Assembly: GCF_008271695.1 (NCBI RefSeq)
Contig: NZ_VKKY01000001.1
Span: 612,495-676,494, forward strand
Direction of reading: 5' to 3'
Origin: Rufibacter hautae
GTDB lineage: Bacteria; Bacteroidota; Bacteroidia; Cytophagales; Hymenobacteraceae
Length of the DNA: 64,000 bases
In this document: positions 28,895 through 38,587 of the stretch, one piece after another
Numbering within the stretch: the stretch's first letter is position 1
How the letters are laid out: the number at the start of each line of letters is the position of its first letter
Made by a program: the position numbers and the translations under genes
Notes under the pieces: model-generated
Database searches by the model: none
What the model saw: only the letters and a program-made list of their open reading frames with translations
Told to the model about the DNA's origin: nothing

Positions 28895-31800
28895 TTAGAA
28901 TTTGACATTTACCCCAAGGTTGATGATTCTTTGCTGCGGGTAGAATTGCGCGTTCCCTGAGCTGGTTTCGGGGTCAAAATCTTTCACCTTGGTGAAAGTG
29001 GCTAGGTTAAAGGCATTGGCATACACCCGCACCCCCTCAATCTTGATTTTGGACAGTAGCGTAGAAGGCAGGTTGTAGCCTAACTCCACGTTCTTGATCC
29101 GTAGGAAAGCAGTGTTGTACAGCCAGAAGTCACTTGGGAAAAGTCCGCCACTCACCGCAGAGCCGGTACGGGTGTCTACCCGGGGGTAAGATCCGTTTTG
29201 GTTGGTAGGGCTCCATCTGTTGTCTGCCCAGGTACTGAAGAAGTTACCGCTGAGTCCTACGTCTGGCAACACATACTGTCTCACTTTGGCCTGTCCCTGG
29301 AAGAGGATAGAGAAGTCAAAGGCTTTGTACTCTGCCCCTAGGTTCAAACCATAGGTGATCTGCGGAATATTGCCCAGATCGGTTCTTACCATATCATCGG
29401 CTGTGATCTTGCCATCTTGGTTATAATCTTCATAGATCAAATCGCCAAGTTTGGCTCCGGATGGATGCGGATATTTGTCTAGGTCTTCCTGCGTCCGGAA
29501 GATGCCAATGGAACGGTACAGTAAAGAGGTATTCAGCGGACCACCGGTTTGTCTCTGATAATCAAGGATGCTTGGCGCTTCGTCCATGAATACGATCTTA
29601 TTCTTGGCGTAAGTGATGTTCCCGGAGATGTTGTATCTGAAGTCACCAGCGCCTTGGTCAAATCCTAAGGTGGCCTCTATCCCGTTGTTATTCACCTGCC
29701 CGATGTTCTCAGAAGGCACCAGCGCATCTGAACCCCAAGGGTTCACGATACCGGTTACAAAGGGCACCGAAGCGTTTCTGTTGGCCAGGATATCTTTCCG
29801 TTTCTGCTGGAAATAGATAAACTCAAAGTTGAAGTTGTTCAGGAAAATACCGCTCACCCCGATGTCTGTTTTCTGGGCAACCTCCCAGGTGATGTTCGGG
29901 TTAGCCAGTTTCACCAGGTTCAGGCCAGGGTACACCTCATTGCCAATCACGTACCGGTTATCAAAGGTGTAGTTGTTCATGAACTGGTTAGAGCCCACGT
30001 TGTCGTTTCCTAGTTCACCGTAAGAAGCTCTTAGCTTCAATTCATTCATGAACGGCAAGCTGTTCTTGAACCAATTTTCTTCAGAGATTCTCCAGCCCAC
30101 GGAAATACCTGGGAAATAACCCCAGCGGCTGTTGGTTGGGAAGTTAGCGGAGCCATCGGCGCGCATCTGCACTTCTGCCAGGTACTTCTCTTTGTAGTTG
30201 TAGGCAATCCGGCCCAGGTAACTTCTTCTGGAAAATACCCAGCTCCAGCCGGCGTTGCTTCTGTCATTAGGTCCGGTACCGCCTTGAGAAAGTTCAGGAG
30301 TCAGGATAGTAGGGAAGTTTCTACGGCCGGCCTCTAAATGCTCCAGGGTGTTCTTGCTTTGCTCATAGCCCACAAAGGCGTTGATGCCGTGGTCGCCGAA
30401 GTGGCGCTCAAAATTCAGTTTGATGTTGGCCGTAAGCAGGTTCGTATTCTCCTGGATTTGGGACAGGGAAGCTTTAGGCTCACCCACGGTGACAGGCTTG
30501 TACGTGTCGTTGCCTTCATAAGAATACACCAGGTAAGGCTTCACAAAAGATTTGGTAAAGCTCTGGCCTCTGTCTGCAGAGTAGAAACCGTCTACTGATA
30601 GTCCCTCCAGGAAGCCGAAGTCATAACGGCCTCTCAGGATTCCGTTGAAGATAAGACGCTGGTTTTTGTTTAGGCCAGCGGCATCGGTCACAATCATGAC
30701 CGGGTTTATACCGCCTTCTACCCCTTGCGAGGGCAAACCGTTAGGGTAGCGGGCCGGGATGAACGGATAGGCGCGGTACGTCTGCCAGAAGATTCCGCCG
30801 GCGCCAAACTGAGGAAATTGTCTGTCTTCCTGACGGCCTGACAAAGACAACCCCACACTGAACCGGTCTGTGATGTTGGCATCCAGGTTGGTTCTGAAGT
30901 TGTACTGGTTGTATTTGGTAGCTCCGTCTTTGTAAAGGGCATCCTGGTACAGGGTACCCAAAGAAGCGAAGTACTTCACATTCTCGGTTCCGCCGTTTAC
31001 AGAAAGACTCTGTCTGTTTTGCAGGGCATAAGGATCTAGGACCTCATCTAACCAGTTGGTGTTAGGGTAATTCAACGGATCTGATCCATTCCGGAAAAGC
31101 TCAATCTCCTCGGGCGTGTAGCGTTGGTTCAACCCACCGGCAGTGTTGTTGTAGTAGTCAATCTCATTCAGGATAGAGGCATACGTAGCGGCATCGGCGA
31201 ACTTAGGCAACCGGGTTGGGGAGGAGAATCCTTGGTTGAAGCTGTAAGAAACGGTTGGTTTGCCGGTGGTTCCTCTTTTGGTAGTTACCAGGATAACGCC
31301 GTTTGCAGCCCGGTTTCCGTAAACTGCCGCCGAAGCGTCTTTCAGCACCGTGATGCTTTCAATGTCATTCGGGTCCAGGCGGTCCAAACCGCCAATCTGG
31401 CCAGGAACGCCGTCTACCACAATCAGTACATCGTTGTTACCAGTGGTGGCCAAGCCCCTTACCCTAACTTCGGCACCATCGTACCCGGGCTCACCGCCCC
31501 TGTTGTTGATGACCACCCCAGAAACGCGACCTGCCAGTGCGTTGGACACGTTTGGCTGAGGGCTTTTGTTGATGGCGGCTCCGCCTACCTCAGAAATGGA
31601 ACCGGTCACGGTGGCTTTCTTCTGCACGCCATAGCCTACTACCACTACCTCGTCCAGCGCCTTCGCATCGGTACTCAGAGAAACATCAATGGTTGTGCGG
31701 TTGTTGATGGCTACCTCTTGCGTCTGGTAGCTGATGAAGGAGAAAACGAGCGTTCCCTCGCCGGATGGAGTCTGGATGGTGTACGTTCCGTCTGCACTGG

Positions 31801-31978
31801 TGGGGGCAGCGGTAGAAGTCCCCTTCAGCAATACGGTCACGCCCGGCATGCCTGCACCGGTCTCATCTGTTACCTTGCCTTTCACGGTATGGCCTTGCGC
31901 CAGGGCCACCCCAATCTGAAAGAGCAGAAGAGGTAGCACCAGGAGGTACCTCTTTGTTTTGAGTAATGTTTGTTGCAT
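28895..31978 (-). CDS. susC: SusC/RagA-family TonB-dependent outer-membrane transporter
   Basis: Protein of 1027 residues that imports oligosaccharides through the outer membrane using TonB energy. Signal peptide at 1-27 (LVLPLLLFQIGVALA), then a carboxypeptidase-D-like regulatory domain (VKGKVTDETGAGMPGVTVLLKG), a TonB-box-like segment (LDEVVVVGYG), a plug with IVVDGVPGQIGGLDRLDPNDI, and the beta-barrel to the end (INLGVNVKF, aromatic C-terminus). It precedes susD and follows the hybrid regulator gene. Regulation by that sensor is very likely from position. Confidence 0.97.
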   Translation of the reverse strand: MQQTLLKTKRYLLVLPLLLFQIGVALAQGHTVKGKVTDETGAGMPGVTVLLKGTSTAAPTSADGTYTIQTPSGEGTLVFSFISYQTQEVAINNRTTIDVSLSTDAKALDEVVVVGYGVQKKATVTGSISEVGGAAINKSPQPNVSNALAGRVSGVVINNRGGEPGYDGAEVRVRGLATTGNNDVLIVVDGVPGQIGGLDRLDPNDIESITVLKDASAAVYGNRAANGVILVTTKRGTTGKPTVSYSFNQGFSSPTRLPKFADAATYASILNEIDYYNNTAGGLNQRYTPEEIELFRNGSDPLNYPNTNWLDEVLDPYALQNRQSLSVNGGTENVKYFASLGTLYQDALYKDGATKYNQYNFRTNLDANITDRFSVGLSLSGRQEDRQFPQFGAGGIFWQTYRAYPFIPARYPNGLPSQGVEGGINPVMIVTDAAGLNKNQRLIFNGILRGRYDFGFLEGLSVDGFYSADRGQSFTKSFVKPYLVYSYEGNDTYKPVTVGEPKASLSQIQENTNLLTANIKLNFERHFGDHGINAFVGYEQSKNTLEHLEAGRRNFPTILTPELSQGGTGPNDRSNAGWSWVFSRRSYLGRIAYNYKEKYLAEVQMRADGSANFPTNSRWGYFPGISVGWRISEENWFKNSLPFMNELKLRASYGELGNDNVGSNQFMNNYTFDNRYVIGNEVYPGLNLVKLANPNITWEVAQKTDIGVSGIFLNNFNFEFIYFQQKRKDILANRNASVPFVTGIVNPWGSDALVPSENIGQVNNNGIEATLGFDQGAGDFRYNISGNITYAKNKIVFMDEAPSILDYQRQTGGPLNTSLLYRSIGIFRTQEDLDKYPHPSGAKLGDLIYEDYNQDGKITADDMVRTDLGNIPQITYGLNLGAEYKAFDFSILFQGQAKVRQYVLPDVGLSGNFFSTWADNRWSPTNQNGSYPRVDTRTGSAVSGGLFPSDFWLYNTAFLRIKNVELGYNLPSTLLSKIKIEGVRVYANAFNLATFTKVKDFDPETSSGNAQFYPQQRIINLGVNVKF

Positions 31979-32143
31979 TTGAAAGAGTGGGTTAGTTTGA
32001 CAATTCCTTAAGCGAATTCCAGAATTGCAGAGGGAAACGGCAGCACTTTCTGGCCTACCAGGCAGCGCGCCTTTCCGCTTGCTTTTCTATGTCAAAGGAA
32101 CACCATCCTTCCTCAACAAAGAGGTGACAAACTATTATTTAAA

Positions 32144-32180
32144 CAGGGGCATATGTGTATTTTTATTAAAAACACCCCTG
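32144..32180 (-). terminator. Hairpin between regulator gene and susC
   Basis: CAGGGG/CCCCTG outer arms enclose a second A/T-rich stem (GTGT-TTTTT against AAAAA-CAC). It starts 5 bp past the stop of the hybrid sensor gene, consistent with a terminator separating the regulator from the inducible susC message. Confidence 0.55.
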
Positions 32181-32184
32181 TGTA

Positions 32185-35100
32185 TCAGTAGATATCTGCT
32201 GTTTTTACAAATTCAGAAGGGGTACACCCAAATTCCTTGGTGAAGCACTGCCTGAAATACTTGTCATCATTGAAGCCCACCTGGCAGGCCACTTCAAACA
32301 CCTTGTACTTGCCGGTCTTCAGAAGTTTGGCCGACTCTTGGAGCCTGAGGGTGCGGAGGTACTCCACGGGTGAGGCCCCGGTCAAAAGTTTGATTTTCTT
32401 ATAAGCCAGTGACCGGCTCATGTTCAGGGCCGCCGCCAAGTCATTGACGTTGAATTCAGAATTGTCCAGGTTTTCTTTCAAGACCTCATAGATGCGTTTC
32501 AGGAATTGCTCATCTACGGTGTTGGCTTCTTTCTCTGGCTGCGGGCTGTTGATGTTGAACAGGTTGAGGTAAAATTTCTTGAGCTTCTCCTGAGACTCCA
32601 GCAGGTTCTTGATCTTAATCTGCAGCAGCTCCGGACTGAAAGGCTTGGTCAGGTAGGCATCGGCGCCGGTGTCTAAGCCCTCTTTGTGGTGGGCGAAAGC
32701 GGTTCGGGCCGTCAGCAGCACCACGGGGATATGGCTGGTTCTGATGTTGGTCTTCAGTTCGCGGCACAGTTGTATCCCGTCCATCACGGGCATCTTCACG
32801 TCACTGATGATGATATTGGGGTGATGCGCCAGCGCCAGCTCCAACCCTTCTTTGCCGTTTGCCGCCTCCAAAATGTGGAATTGCTCGCTCAGGTAGTATT
32901 TCAGCAGCTTTCTGATGTCTTCCTCGTCTTCCACGATCAAGATCTTCCGTTGGCCTTTTTTGGGGTGATTTCCAGAATCCAGGCTTAAAACGTCGGGGAG
33001 AGCAGAAACCACTGGCTTGCTTTCGGGCAACAGCGCCGTCTCCTCGGTACTCACCATGGAAGCGGCATCCAGGTGCTCCACGCCCAAAGGAATCTTGAAC
33101 CCGAAGGTAGCGCCGGTTCCCTGCTCACTTTGGACATAGATATCGCCTTTGTGCAGCAACACCAGCCTTTTGGCCAGCGCCAAGCCCAGCCCCGAACTCA
33201 TGGGCGTGACAGGGTCTCCCTGGAAGAACCAGTCAAAGATGTGTTTCTGCTGGTTCGCCGGCACACCCCGGCCGTTGTCTTTCACCTCTACGGTGGCGGA
33301 GGCGTTGTCAAGGGTAAGCGCCACCGTGATGCTGTTCCCCTCTCCCAGGTATTTGAAGGCATTGGAAAGCAGGTTACTCAAGACCATCTCCAGCTTCTCG
33401 CGGTCAAACCACACCTGCACCGGCGCTTCCGGCACCTCTAATTGGTACTGGATGTGCTTTTTACTGGCCATGTCCTGGAAAGAAATGTAAATCTCTTTCA
33501 CAAAGCTCACCATGTCTTCTTCCTGCACCTTGAGAACCAGGCTACCCGCTTCCGCTTTCCGGTAATCCAGCAGCTTGTTGATCAGGGTTAGAAGCTTATG
33601 GGCATTCCGGTACACCATCTGCAGTTTCTTGCCTGCCTCAGAGGTAGTTTCCTTGTTGACCAAATCCTCCAGTGGTCCCAGCATCAAGGTGAGCGGGGTC
33701 CGGAACTCATGCGATACTTCGGTGAAGAAACTCAGCCTTTCGCGGGCAATGCGGCGCTCTTTCCGGCTCTGGGCCTTGGCCAGCATCAACTTCCGCCGAA
33801 GCTTCTTTTGCCGGGCCAGGAAGGTGTACACCCCAAAGGCAGTGGCGACGATTAAAATCAGATACAGACAATAGGCCCAGTACGTCCGCCAGAAAGGAGG
33901 CGACACCACTATTTTCAAAGATGTGTACTCCTGGTCCCAGGCGTTCTCCTGGTTAGAGGCTTTCACCTGGAACGTGTAGGTGCCGGGGCTCAGGTAGCGG
34001 TACGTGGCCGAACGCTGCTGCCCCACGTAGTTCCAGTCTTTGTCAAAGCCCTCCAGTTTGTACGCGTAGTTGTTCTTGGCTGGGAGCGCATAGTCCAGGG
34101 CCCCGAACTCAATCATGAACACCGACTGGTCTGGCCTTAAGGTAAGGGTTTGGTTTTCCTGGATGAGCTGCTCCTGCTGCTGGCTGCCCGGTTTGTTGAA
34201 CAACTGCAGACCGGTGATGAGGACCTGCGGGGAAGAGACGGTCTCCTTTATCTGGCCGGGGTAGAAAAGATTGAGGCCCTTGGTACCACCAAACCCCAGA
34301 AGCCCTTCCTGCCTGTTCACCAACACAGATCCTGGGTTGAATTTTCCGCTCTGCAGCCCATCTGAGAGGCCGTAGTTGTACAGTTTGCCGGTCTGCACGT
34401 CTATTTTGGTCAGGCCCCGGTTCGTACTCACCCAAATGTTCCCGATGACGTCTGCCTGGATGGCGTACACGGTATTGTTGCCCAGGCCGTCTTTCTCTCT
34501 GTACTGCTGAATCTTGTTTGTAGCCAGGCTGTACCTGAACAGGCCATCTTCCTCGGTCCCGATCCATAAATTTTGCTTTTGGTCCACGAAAAGCGCCAAC
34601 ACCACCTCACTGGAGGGATTCCGGCCATTCCCTTCAGCATAAGGATACTTCTTGAAGGTTTGGGTACCCGGCGAGTAACAGCTTAGCCCTCCGCCATAGG
34701 TGCCTATCCACAGCCGGCCGGCTTTGTCCTCGGCGAGGGCCCGCACATCATTAGAGGTGATGCCGCTGTTGGCCGTGTGAAAGTTCTTGAAACCTTGTCC
34801 TCCAGGCATTAGGAGGCTCAGACCGCCGCCGTTCGTACCCACCCACAGGTTTCTCTTTGAATCCTCAAAAAGGGCGCGGACATCATTTCCGCTTAAGGTA
34901 TTGGCCTTGGTTGGGTCATGTTGGAAGTTCTGGAAAGAATCGGTCTCTTTTCTATAGAGGTACAAGCCCTTGGCGTAAGACCCGAACCACAGGTTTTGCC
35001 TGGAGTCCTTGAGCGCACTGAGAATGGCATTGTCAGTTAACCCTTTGCCGGCCTGAGAACTAGCGTAATGGTTGAGGACCCTGCCCGTTTTGTCGCATTT

Positions 35101-36360
35101 GTAAATTCCGTTGCCATCCGTGCCCAGCCATAGATTGCCTTCCACATCGGTACAGATACCGTAATACCGGATCTCATTTGGGGCCGATTTTCCGAAAACG
35201 TCCTGAGAAAGGCGGAATTTGATGAACTTCTCGTTTTCCCGGGCTACCATCTTGATGCCGTCGCCGTAGGTGCCTACCCACAGGTTCTGGTCTTTGTCCT
35301 CAAAAATGGCTTGGACCGAGCGCTGGGTGAGCGGTCGCCCGTCTTTGCCCTGCACCTCGGTGAAAACGGCCTTTTCTAGGCTGTTTTTTTTCAATTGCCG
35401 CAAATCCAGTTGGTACACGCCGCCGTCTTGCAGCCCCACCCACAGCATGCCTTTGCTGTCCTCCAAAACAGAAAGGACAATGTTGCTCTGCCTGAAGTAC
35501 TCCTTGCCCGGGAACGAGGTAAGGCTTGCCTGATTTCTATCATAGAGGTACAGGCCCGTTGACGCCCCCAGCCACACATGTCCGGATCGGTCTTCATAGA
35601 TGCAGGACACGCTGGCCCCGGCTAAGCCCACGCCAGCGGGAAGCGAAACTTTGCCCAGCACTGCGCCCTCTTTCAATTGGTACACGTGCACGCCAGCATC
35701 CTGGGTGCCAATCCAGAGCCATCCCTGGCTGTCTTCAAAAAGGCTGATGATTTTGTCGCTGGGCAAACCCGGCAAGTCTTTTTTCCGGTAGGCCTTGAAC
35801 TGGTTTTTACCCCGAAGGTAGAAGGAGACGCCGGCTCTGTAGGAAGCCACCCACAGGTTCCCAGCCCTGGACTCCGCAATGTCGCTGATGTCATCGCCCG
35901 CGAGCGCGCCTATGATGCCTGGGCGGTAACTGTAATGCACGAAGGCCTCTCCTTTGGCATTGAAGCGGTTCAGGCCGTGCCGCGAGGAAACCCAGACCAT
36001 TCCTTTGGAGTCGGTGAAGACCTTACGGATGAAGTTTCCGGTTAAGCTGTTTTCCCTGGCCGGGTCGTATTTGAAGACTTTGAACGAGTAGCCGTCAAAG
36101 CGGTTCAGCCCGTCTTCGGTGGCAAACCACATGAGGCCGCGCTGGTCCTGGCTGATGCTGGTGACGATGCCCAGGGAAAGTCCTTCTTCCACGCCAAACT
36201 GGCGGATGATGTTTCTGGGCTGGTTTGGTAAAAAGGAGGCCAAAGGAATAGCCATTCCTACCAAGATGCTGAGTTGGAGTACCTTTAAACACAGAGACAG
36301 CCGTACGTTGTGCCTCCGGATGACAAGCTCAATTCTGTTTCTCAATGCTTCAATTCCCAC
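32185..36360 (-). CDS. Hybrid two-component system regulator (HTCS)
   Basis: Protein of 1391 residues combining sensor, kinase and transcription factor. An N-terminal membrane anchor (about 20-44) is followed by a periplasmic two-bladed set of seven-repeat propellers (repeated LWxGTxxGGLxxY units, 50-750) and a Y_Y_Y domain. A TM segment lies near 828-850, then HisKA with His884 in EVSHEFRTPL, HATPase (NGRGVP, GLGLALAKRL), a receiver with Asp1187 in ISDVKMP, and an AraC-type HTH at the C-terminus. The frame opens with GTG at 36360; no better ATG exists before the anchor. The propeller should bind a locus-specific oligosaccharide and the HTH activate susC and the enzymes next to it. Confidence 0.95.
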   Translation of the reverse strand: MGIEALRNRIELVIRRHNVRLSLCLKVLQLSILVGMAIPLASFLPNQPRNIIRQFGVEEGLSLGIVTSISQDQRGLMWFATEDGLNRFDGYSFKVFKYDPARENSLTGNFIRKVFTDSKGMVWVSSRHGLNRFNAKGEAFVHYSYRPGIIGALAGDDISDIAESRAGNLWVASYRAGVSFYLRGKNQFKAYRKKDLPGLPSDKIISLFEDSQGWLWIGTQDAGVHVYQLKEGAVLGKVSLPAGVGLAGASVSCIYEDRSGHVWLGASTGLYLYDRNQASLTSFPGKEYFRQSNIVLSVLEDSKGMLWVGLQDGGVYQLDLRQLKKNSLEKAVFTEVQGKDGRPLTQRSVQAIFEDKDQNLWVGTYGDGIKMVARENEKFIKFRLSQDVFGKSAPNEIRYYGICTDVEGNLWLGTDGNGIYKCDKTGRVLNHYASSQAGKGLTDNAILSALKDSRQNLWFGSYAKGLYLYRKETDSFQNFQHDPTKANTLSGNDVRALFEDSKRNLWVGTNGGGLSLLMPGGQGFKNFHTANSGITSNDVRALAEDKAGRLWIGTYGGGLSCYSPGTQTFKKYPYAEGNGRNPSSEVVLALFVDQKQNLWIGTEEDGLFRYSLATNKIQQYREKDGLGNNTVYAIQADVIGNIWVSTNRGLTKIDVQTGKLYNYGLSDGLQSGKFNPGSVLVNRQEGLLGFGGTKGLNLFYPGQIKETVSSPQVLITGLQLFNKPGSQQQEQLIQENQTLTLRPDQSVFMIEFGALDYALPAKNNYAYKLEGFDKDWNYVGQQRSATYRYLSPGTYTFQVKASNQENAWDQEYTSLKIVVSPPFWRTYWAYCLYLILIVATAFGVYTFLARQKKLRRKLMLAKAQSRKERRIARERLSFFTEVSHEFRTPLTLMLGPLEDLVNKETTSEAGKKLQMVYRNAHKLLTLINKLLDYRKAEAGSLVLKVQEEDMVSFVKEIYISFQDMASKKHIQYQLEVPEAPVQVWFDREKLEMVLSNLLSNAFKYLGEGNSITVALTLDNASATVEVKDNGRGVPANQQKHIFDWFFQGDPVTPMSSGLGLALAKRLVLLHKGDIYVQSEQGTGATFGFKIPLGVEHLDAASMVSTEETALLPESKPVVSALPDVLSLDSGNHPKKGQRKILIVEDEEDIRKLLKYYLSEQFHILEAANGKEGLELALAHHPNIIISDVKMPVMDGIQLCRELKTNIRTSHIPVVLLTARTAFAHHKEGLDTGADAYLTKPFSPELLQIKIKNLLESQEKLKKFYLNLFNINSPQPEKEANTVDEQFLKRIYEVLKENLDNSEFNVNDLAAALNMSRSLAYKKIKLLTGASPVEYLRTLRLQESAKLLKTGKYKVFEVACQVGFNDDKYFRQCFTKEFGCTPSEFVKTADIY

Positions 36361-36505
36361 CTTACATACCTAAATCTACTCCGTTCGCCATCCATCCTGA
36401 CCCCTCCCTAAGAAATAGCCTCCTGCTTCTTTGTACATGGAAGTTTGCCAAAATAAACGTGCCCTGCAAGCCATACGCTACATGCAGCGCATAATCATTT
36501 CCATC

Positions 36506-36541
36506 GCTTTTAGTTCGTTTTCCTGAAAACAGGCCCAAAAC
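36506..36541 (-). repeat. Near-consensus copy of dispersed palindrome after short DUF2264 gene
   Basis: GCTTTTAGTTCGTTTTCCTG followed by AAAACAGGCCCAAAAC. Inner TTTTC/GAAAA arms are perfect; outer arms are CTTTT/AAAAC. Lies about 120 bp past the short DUF2264 stop, and about 145 bp before the regulator start. Confidence 0.6.
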
Positions 36542-36658
36542 CGTAGAACGCCGGTTTAACACCGAAATTAGCCCTAGCCATCTTGCTTGTACCGGGAGCA
36601 TTGTTTTCAGGAATCTCAGTTGGGGCAGCATAAAGACGAGACTTCTGTATCAGAAACA

Positions 36659-37897
36659 CTATTTCAACTCCAGGGCATGGTCTGCCGGCACCGGTTGGCC
36701 GCTCCAGGCTTTCACCGCAGTCCAGGGCTGGGCAGGGGAAGACCAGAACGCATCTGTCTCGGGCAAACCCAGTGGCAAGAACAGGGTGGCGCACAGGTAC
36801 AGGCTCCCGGTGGTGATGTAGAAATCGGCCACATCTGGTTGGTGCCCATACAGCCCGATGTTCAGCCAACCTTCCTTGGTGAACGTGGACGGCGCTTCCA
36901 GGGTCTTGCTCAGCACCGCCGTAAGGGCGCTCCTTACCTGCGCAGGGCTCAAAGACTCGGGCAGTTGTTTCCGGAGGGCCATATCAGCAAGGTGATGGAA
37001 AGCCCCGCCCCTATAGGTGATGGACCTCCCGATGACCGGAAAACTGCCATCGGTGTGGATCATGCGTTCCTGGAGTTCGGCGTAGCGCTGGTTTATTTTG
37101 AGCAGGTTGGGCGCGTACCAGGCATAGCTTTTCTTCTTTTCGTTGGCCACGCGCACAATGGTGGCCAGGTAAGGCTGGATGACGTAGCTGTTGTAGTAGT
37201 CCTGGGCAAAATTCATCCCGTCTGAGTACATGCCGTCGCCTACGTACCAATGATTGGCAAACTCCCGTACGCCGTATTCAATCCGCACGGGGTCATATTC
37301 AAGGCCGTATTGGCAGAAGAAAGTCTCTATCATGCCGGTGAACAGCACCCAGTTAGAGAACACCGGCACGGTTTCGCGGGTGGTCTTGAAGGCTGTGATG
37401 ACTTGCTCCTTCACCCCGGCATCCAGGTTCTCCCACAGCCAGGGACAGCGCACCAACCCTAAGGCCAGAAAGGAAGCGTCTACCAAGGGCTGCCCCCCGT
37501 TCCACTGCATATAGTCCTTTGCCGCGGGGTTCACGGCGTTGGCCACCGCTTTCAAGGCCCATTGCCGGTACTGGGCCCGGAGCGCCGCTTCCTCTTTTGA
37601 GCCGCCCTCAGAGTTGAGCCACGGCCCGATGCCACTCATCACTCGGCCAAAGGCCTCCAGGTAAGACACTTTTTCCCGAGCGCTCTTATTATCGATCTTG
37701 TTGGACAGGGCCACCGGCATTTTCTCCTTCAGCCGGTCCTCCGCCAGATTGGACAGCACCGGCCGCACGATCTTGTCCAGATGTCGGAGCCAAACCATTC
37801 TATCGGAGGCTTTCGCTGGTTTCTTTTTTTGCGCCTCCGCGGATATTGCTACCACAGACAGTAAGAGACAGGCTAGCACCAGCAACTTACGTTTCAT
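36659..37897 (-). CDS. DUF2264 protein, short form
   Basis: With the ATG at 37897 the protein has 412 residues and starts with a clear signal peptide (KRKLLVLACLLLSVVAISAEA); an ATG ten codons earlier is possible. It consists of the helical DUF2264 domain only (SYLEAFGRVMSGIGPWLNS, VGDGMYSDGMNFAQDYYNSYV, TYRGGAFHHLADMAL), without the C-terminal beta domain present in the long paralogue at 14748. Probably a periplasmic glycosidase or accessory protein. It is placed upstream of the regulator, apart from the main enzyme block, and a 660-bp gap separates it from the DUF4861 gene. Confidence 0.88.
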   Translation of the reverse strand: MKRKLLVLACLLLSVVAISAEAQKKKPAKASDRMVWLRHLDKIVRPVLSNLAEDRLKEKMPVALSNKIDNKSAREKVSYLEAFGRVMSGIGPWLNSEGGSKEEAALRAQYRQWALKAVANAVNPAAKDYMQWNGGQPLVDASFLALGLVRCPWLWENLDAGVKEQVITAFKTTRETVPVFSNWVLFTGMIETFFCQYGLEYDPVRIEYGVREFANHWYVGDGMYSDGMNFAQDYYNSYVIQPYLATIVRVANEKKKSYAWYAPNLLKINQRYAELQERMIHTDGSFPVIGRSITYRGGAFHHLADMALRKQLPESLSPAQVRSALTAVLSKTLEAPSTFTKEGWLNIGLYGHQPDVADFYITTGSLYLCATLFLPLGLPETDAFWSSPAQPWTAVKAWSGQPVPADHALELK

Positions 37898-38587
37898 CAG
37901 CAGAGAACCTTTTGGTGTATGTAACATTCTGGGGTACCGTTTAATATAAAAGTAGCGGATGCCCGCCTTGGCTCTTCAGCCGGTTCAGGCACCCGCCCCA
38001 GTTTTCACGCATGAAGGACGGTGTGTAGTTATTTGTTATATTTAACCAAGGCCCTTTCCAGGAGAGAGCCCCAACTACAGAAATCATATCAATCCCTAAC
38101 TTAGACCTACGTTCCCGGACCCTATCCACAGTGAGCATTCAAGCCTCCTATAGATCATCCGGAAGAATAGGTTGAACTGAACCGGAGAACCAGCCTTTTA
38201 GAAAATTCAAGGTTCAAGAAACGTTTTTAGTAGAACTTTGAAATTTAAAAAAGCTTATCTACCCGCCTCGTTTCCTCATCACTTTTGATGAATCCTTGTA
38301 AAACTGTCTTTCTTTTACCAATTATACAATAGGTGTCTAAAAAACATTTATCATTCTAGAGGTTCTGAATTAGCTTAACTCTTTCTGGAACGAATAACCT
38401 CCAGTCCAAGAATCCTCGGTTACAATAGTCGCAAGACCTTCCTCCCATGGATTACAGAAGGGTTTTACAAGTAAAAACAAAGCCTCCGTTTTAGGGACCT
38501 TTTCTGTAAAAGGCCCCTAAAACGGAGGCTTATAGATTGACCTGCTTTCAGATTTTTATCGGAGGCAGGCGCATGGTTCTTGGGTTT
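37898..38587. other. Long intergenic gap with terminator near the right end
   Basis: About 690 bp without a convincing gene. A 65-codon minus-strand frame (37941-38138) has no recognisable features. The only strong structure is the perfect terminator-like palindrome at 38480-38531. The rest becomes AT-rich between 38160 and 38400 and may hold the promoter of the short DUF2264 gene. Confidence 0.5.
38480..38531 (-). terminator. Long perfect palindrome after DUF4861 gene
   Basis: AAGCCTCCGTTTTAGGG at 38480-38496 pairs perfectly with CCCTAAAACGGAGGCTT at 38515-38531. Inside, CCTTTT pairs with AAAAGG around CTGT, with one A/C mismatch. Flanked by TTATAG on the right. About 55 bp past the DUF4861 stop. 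Its inner half is a copy of the dispersed family (GTTTTAGGG...CCCTAAAAC), here with gene-specific outer arms. Confidence 0.8.

Noticed and set aside
28881..28908. Earlier start codon for susD overlapping the susC end
   Set aside because: It would put nine Ser/Asn-rich residues before the lipoprotein signal and overlap susC; the ATG at 28881 gives a normal signal and spacing.
31979..32184. Bacteroidota-type promoter (TTTG and TAnnTTTG) upstream of susC, and similar searches before the EPS operon
   Set aside because: Only near misses to the TAnnTTTG element were found, for example ATAGTTTG before susC; not enough to annotate a promoter.
37941..38138. Possible 65-codon minus-strand gene in the gap after the DUF2264 gene
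   Set aside because: No family features, no neighbouring operon signal and weak start context; it lies in a region otherwise without coding character.
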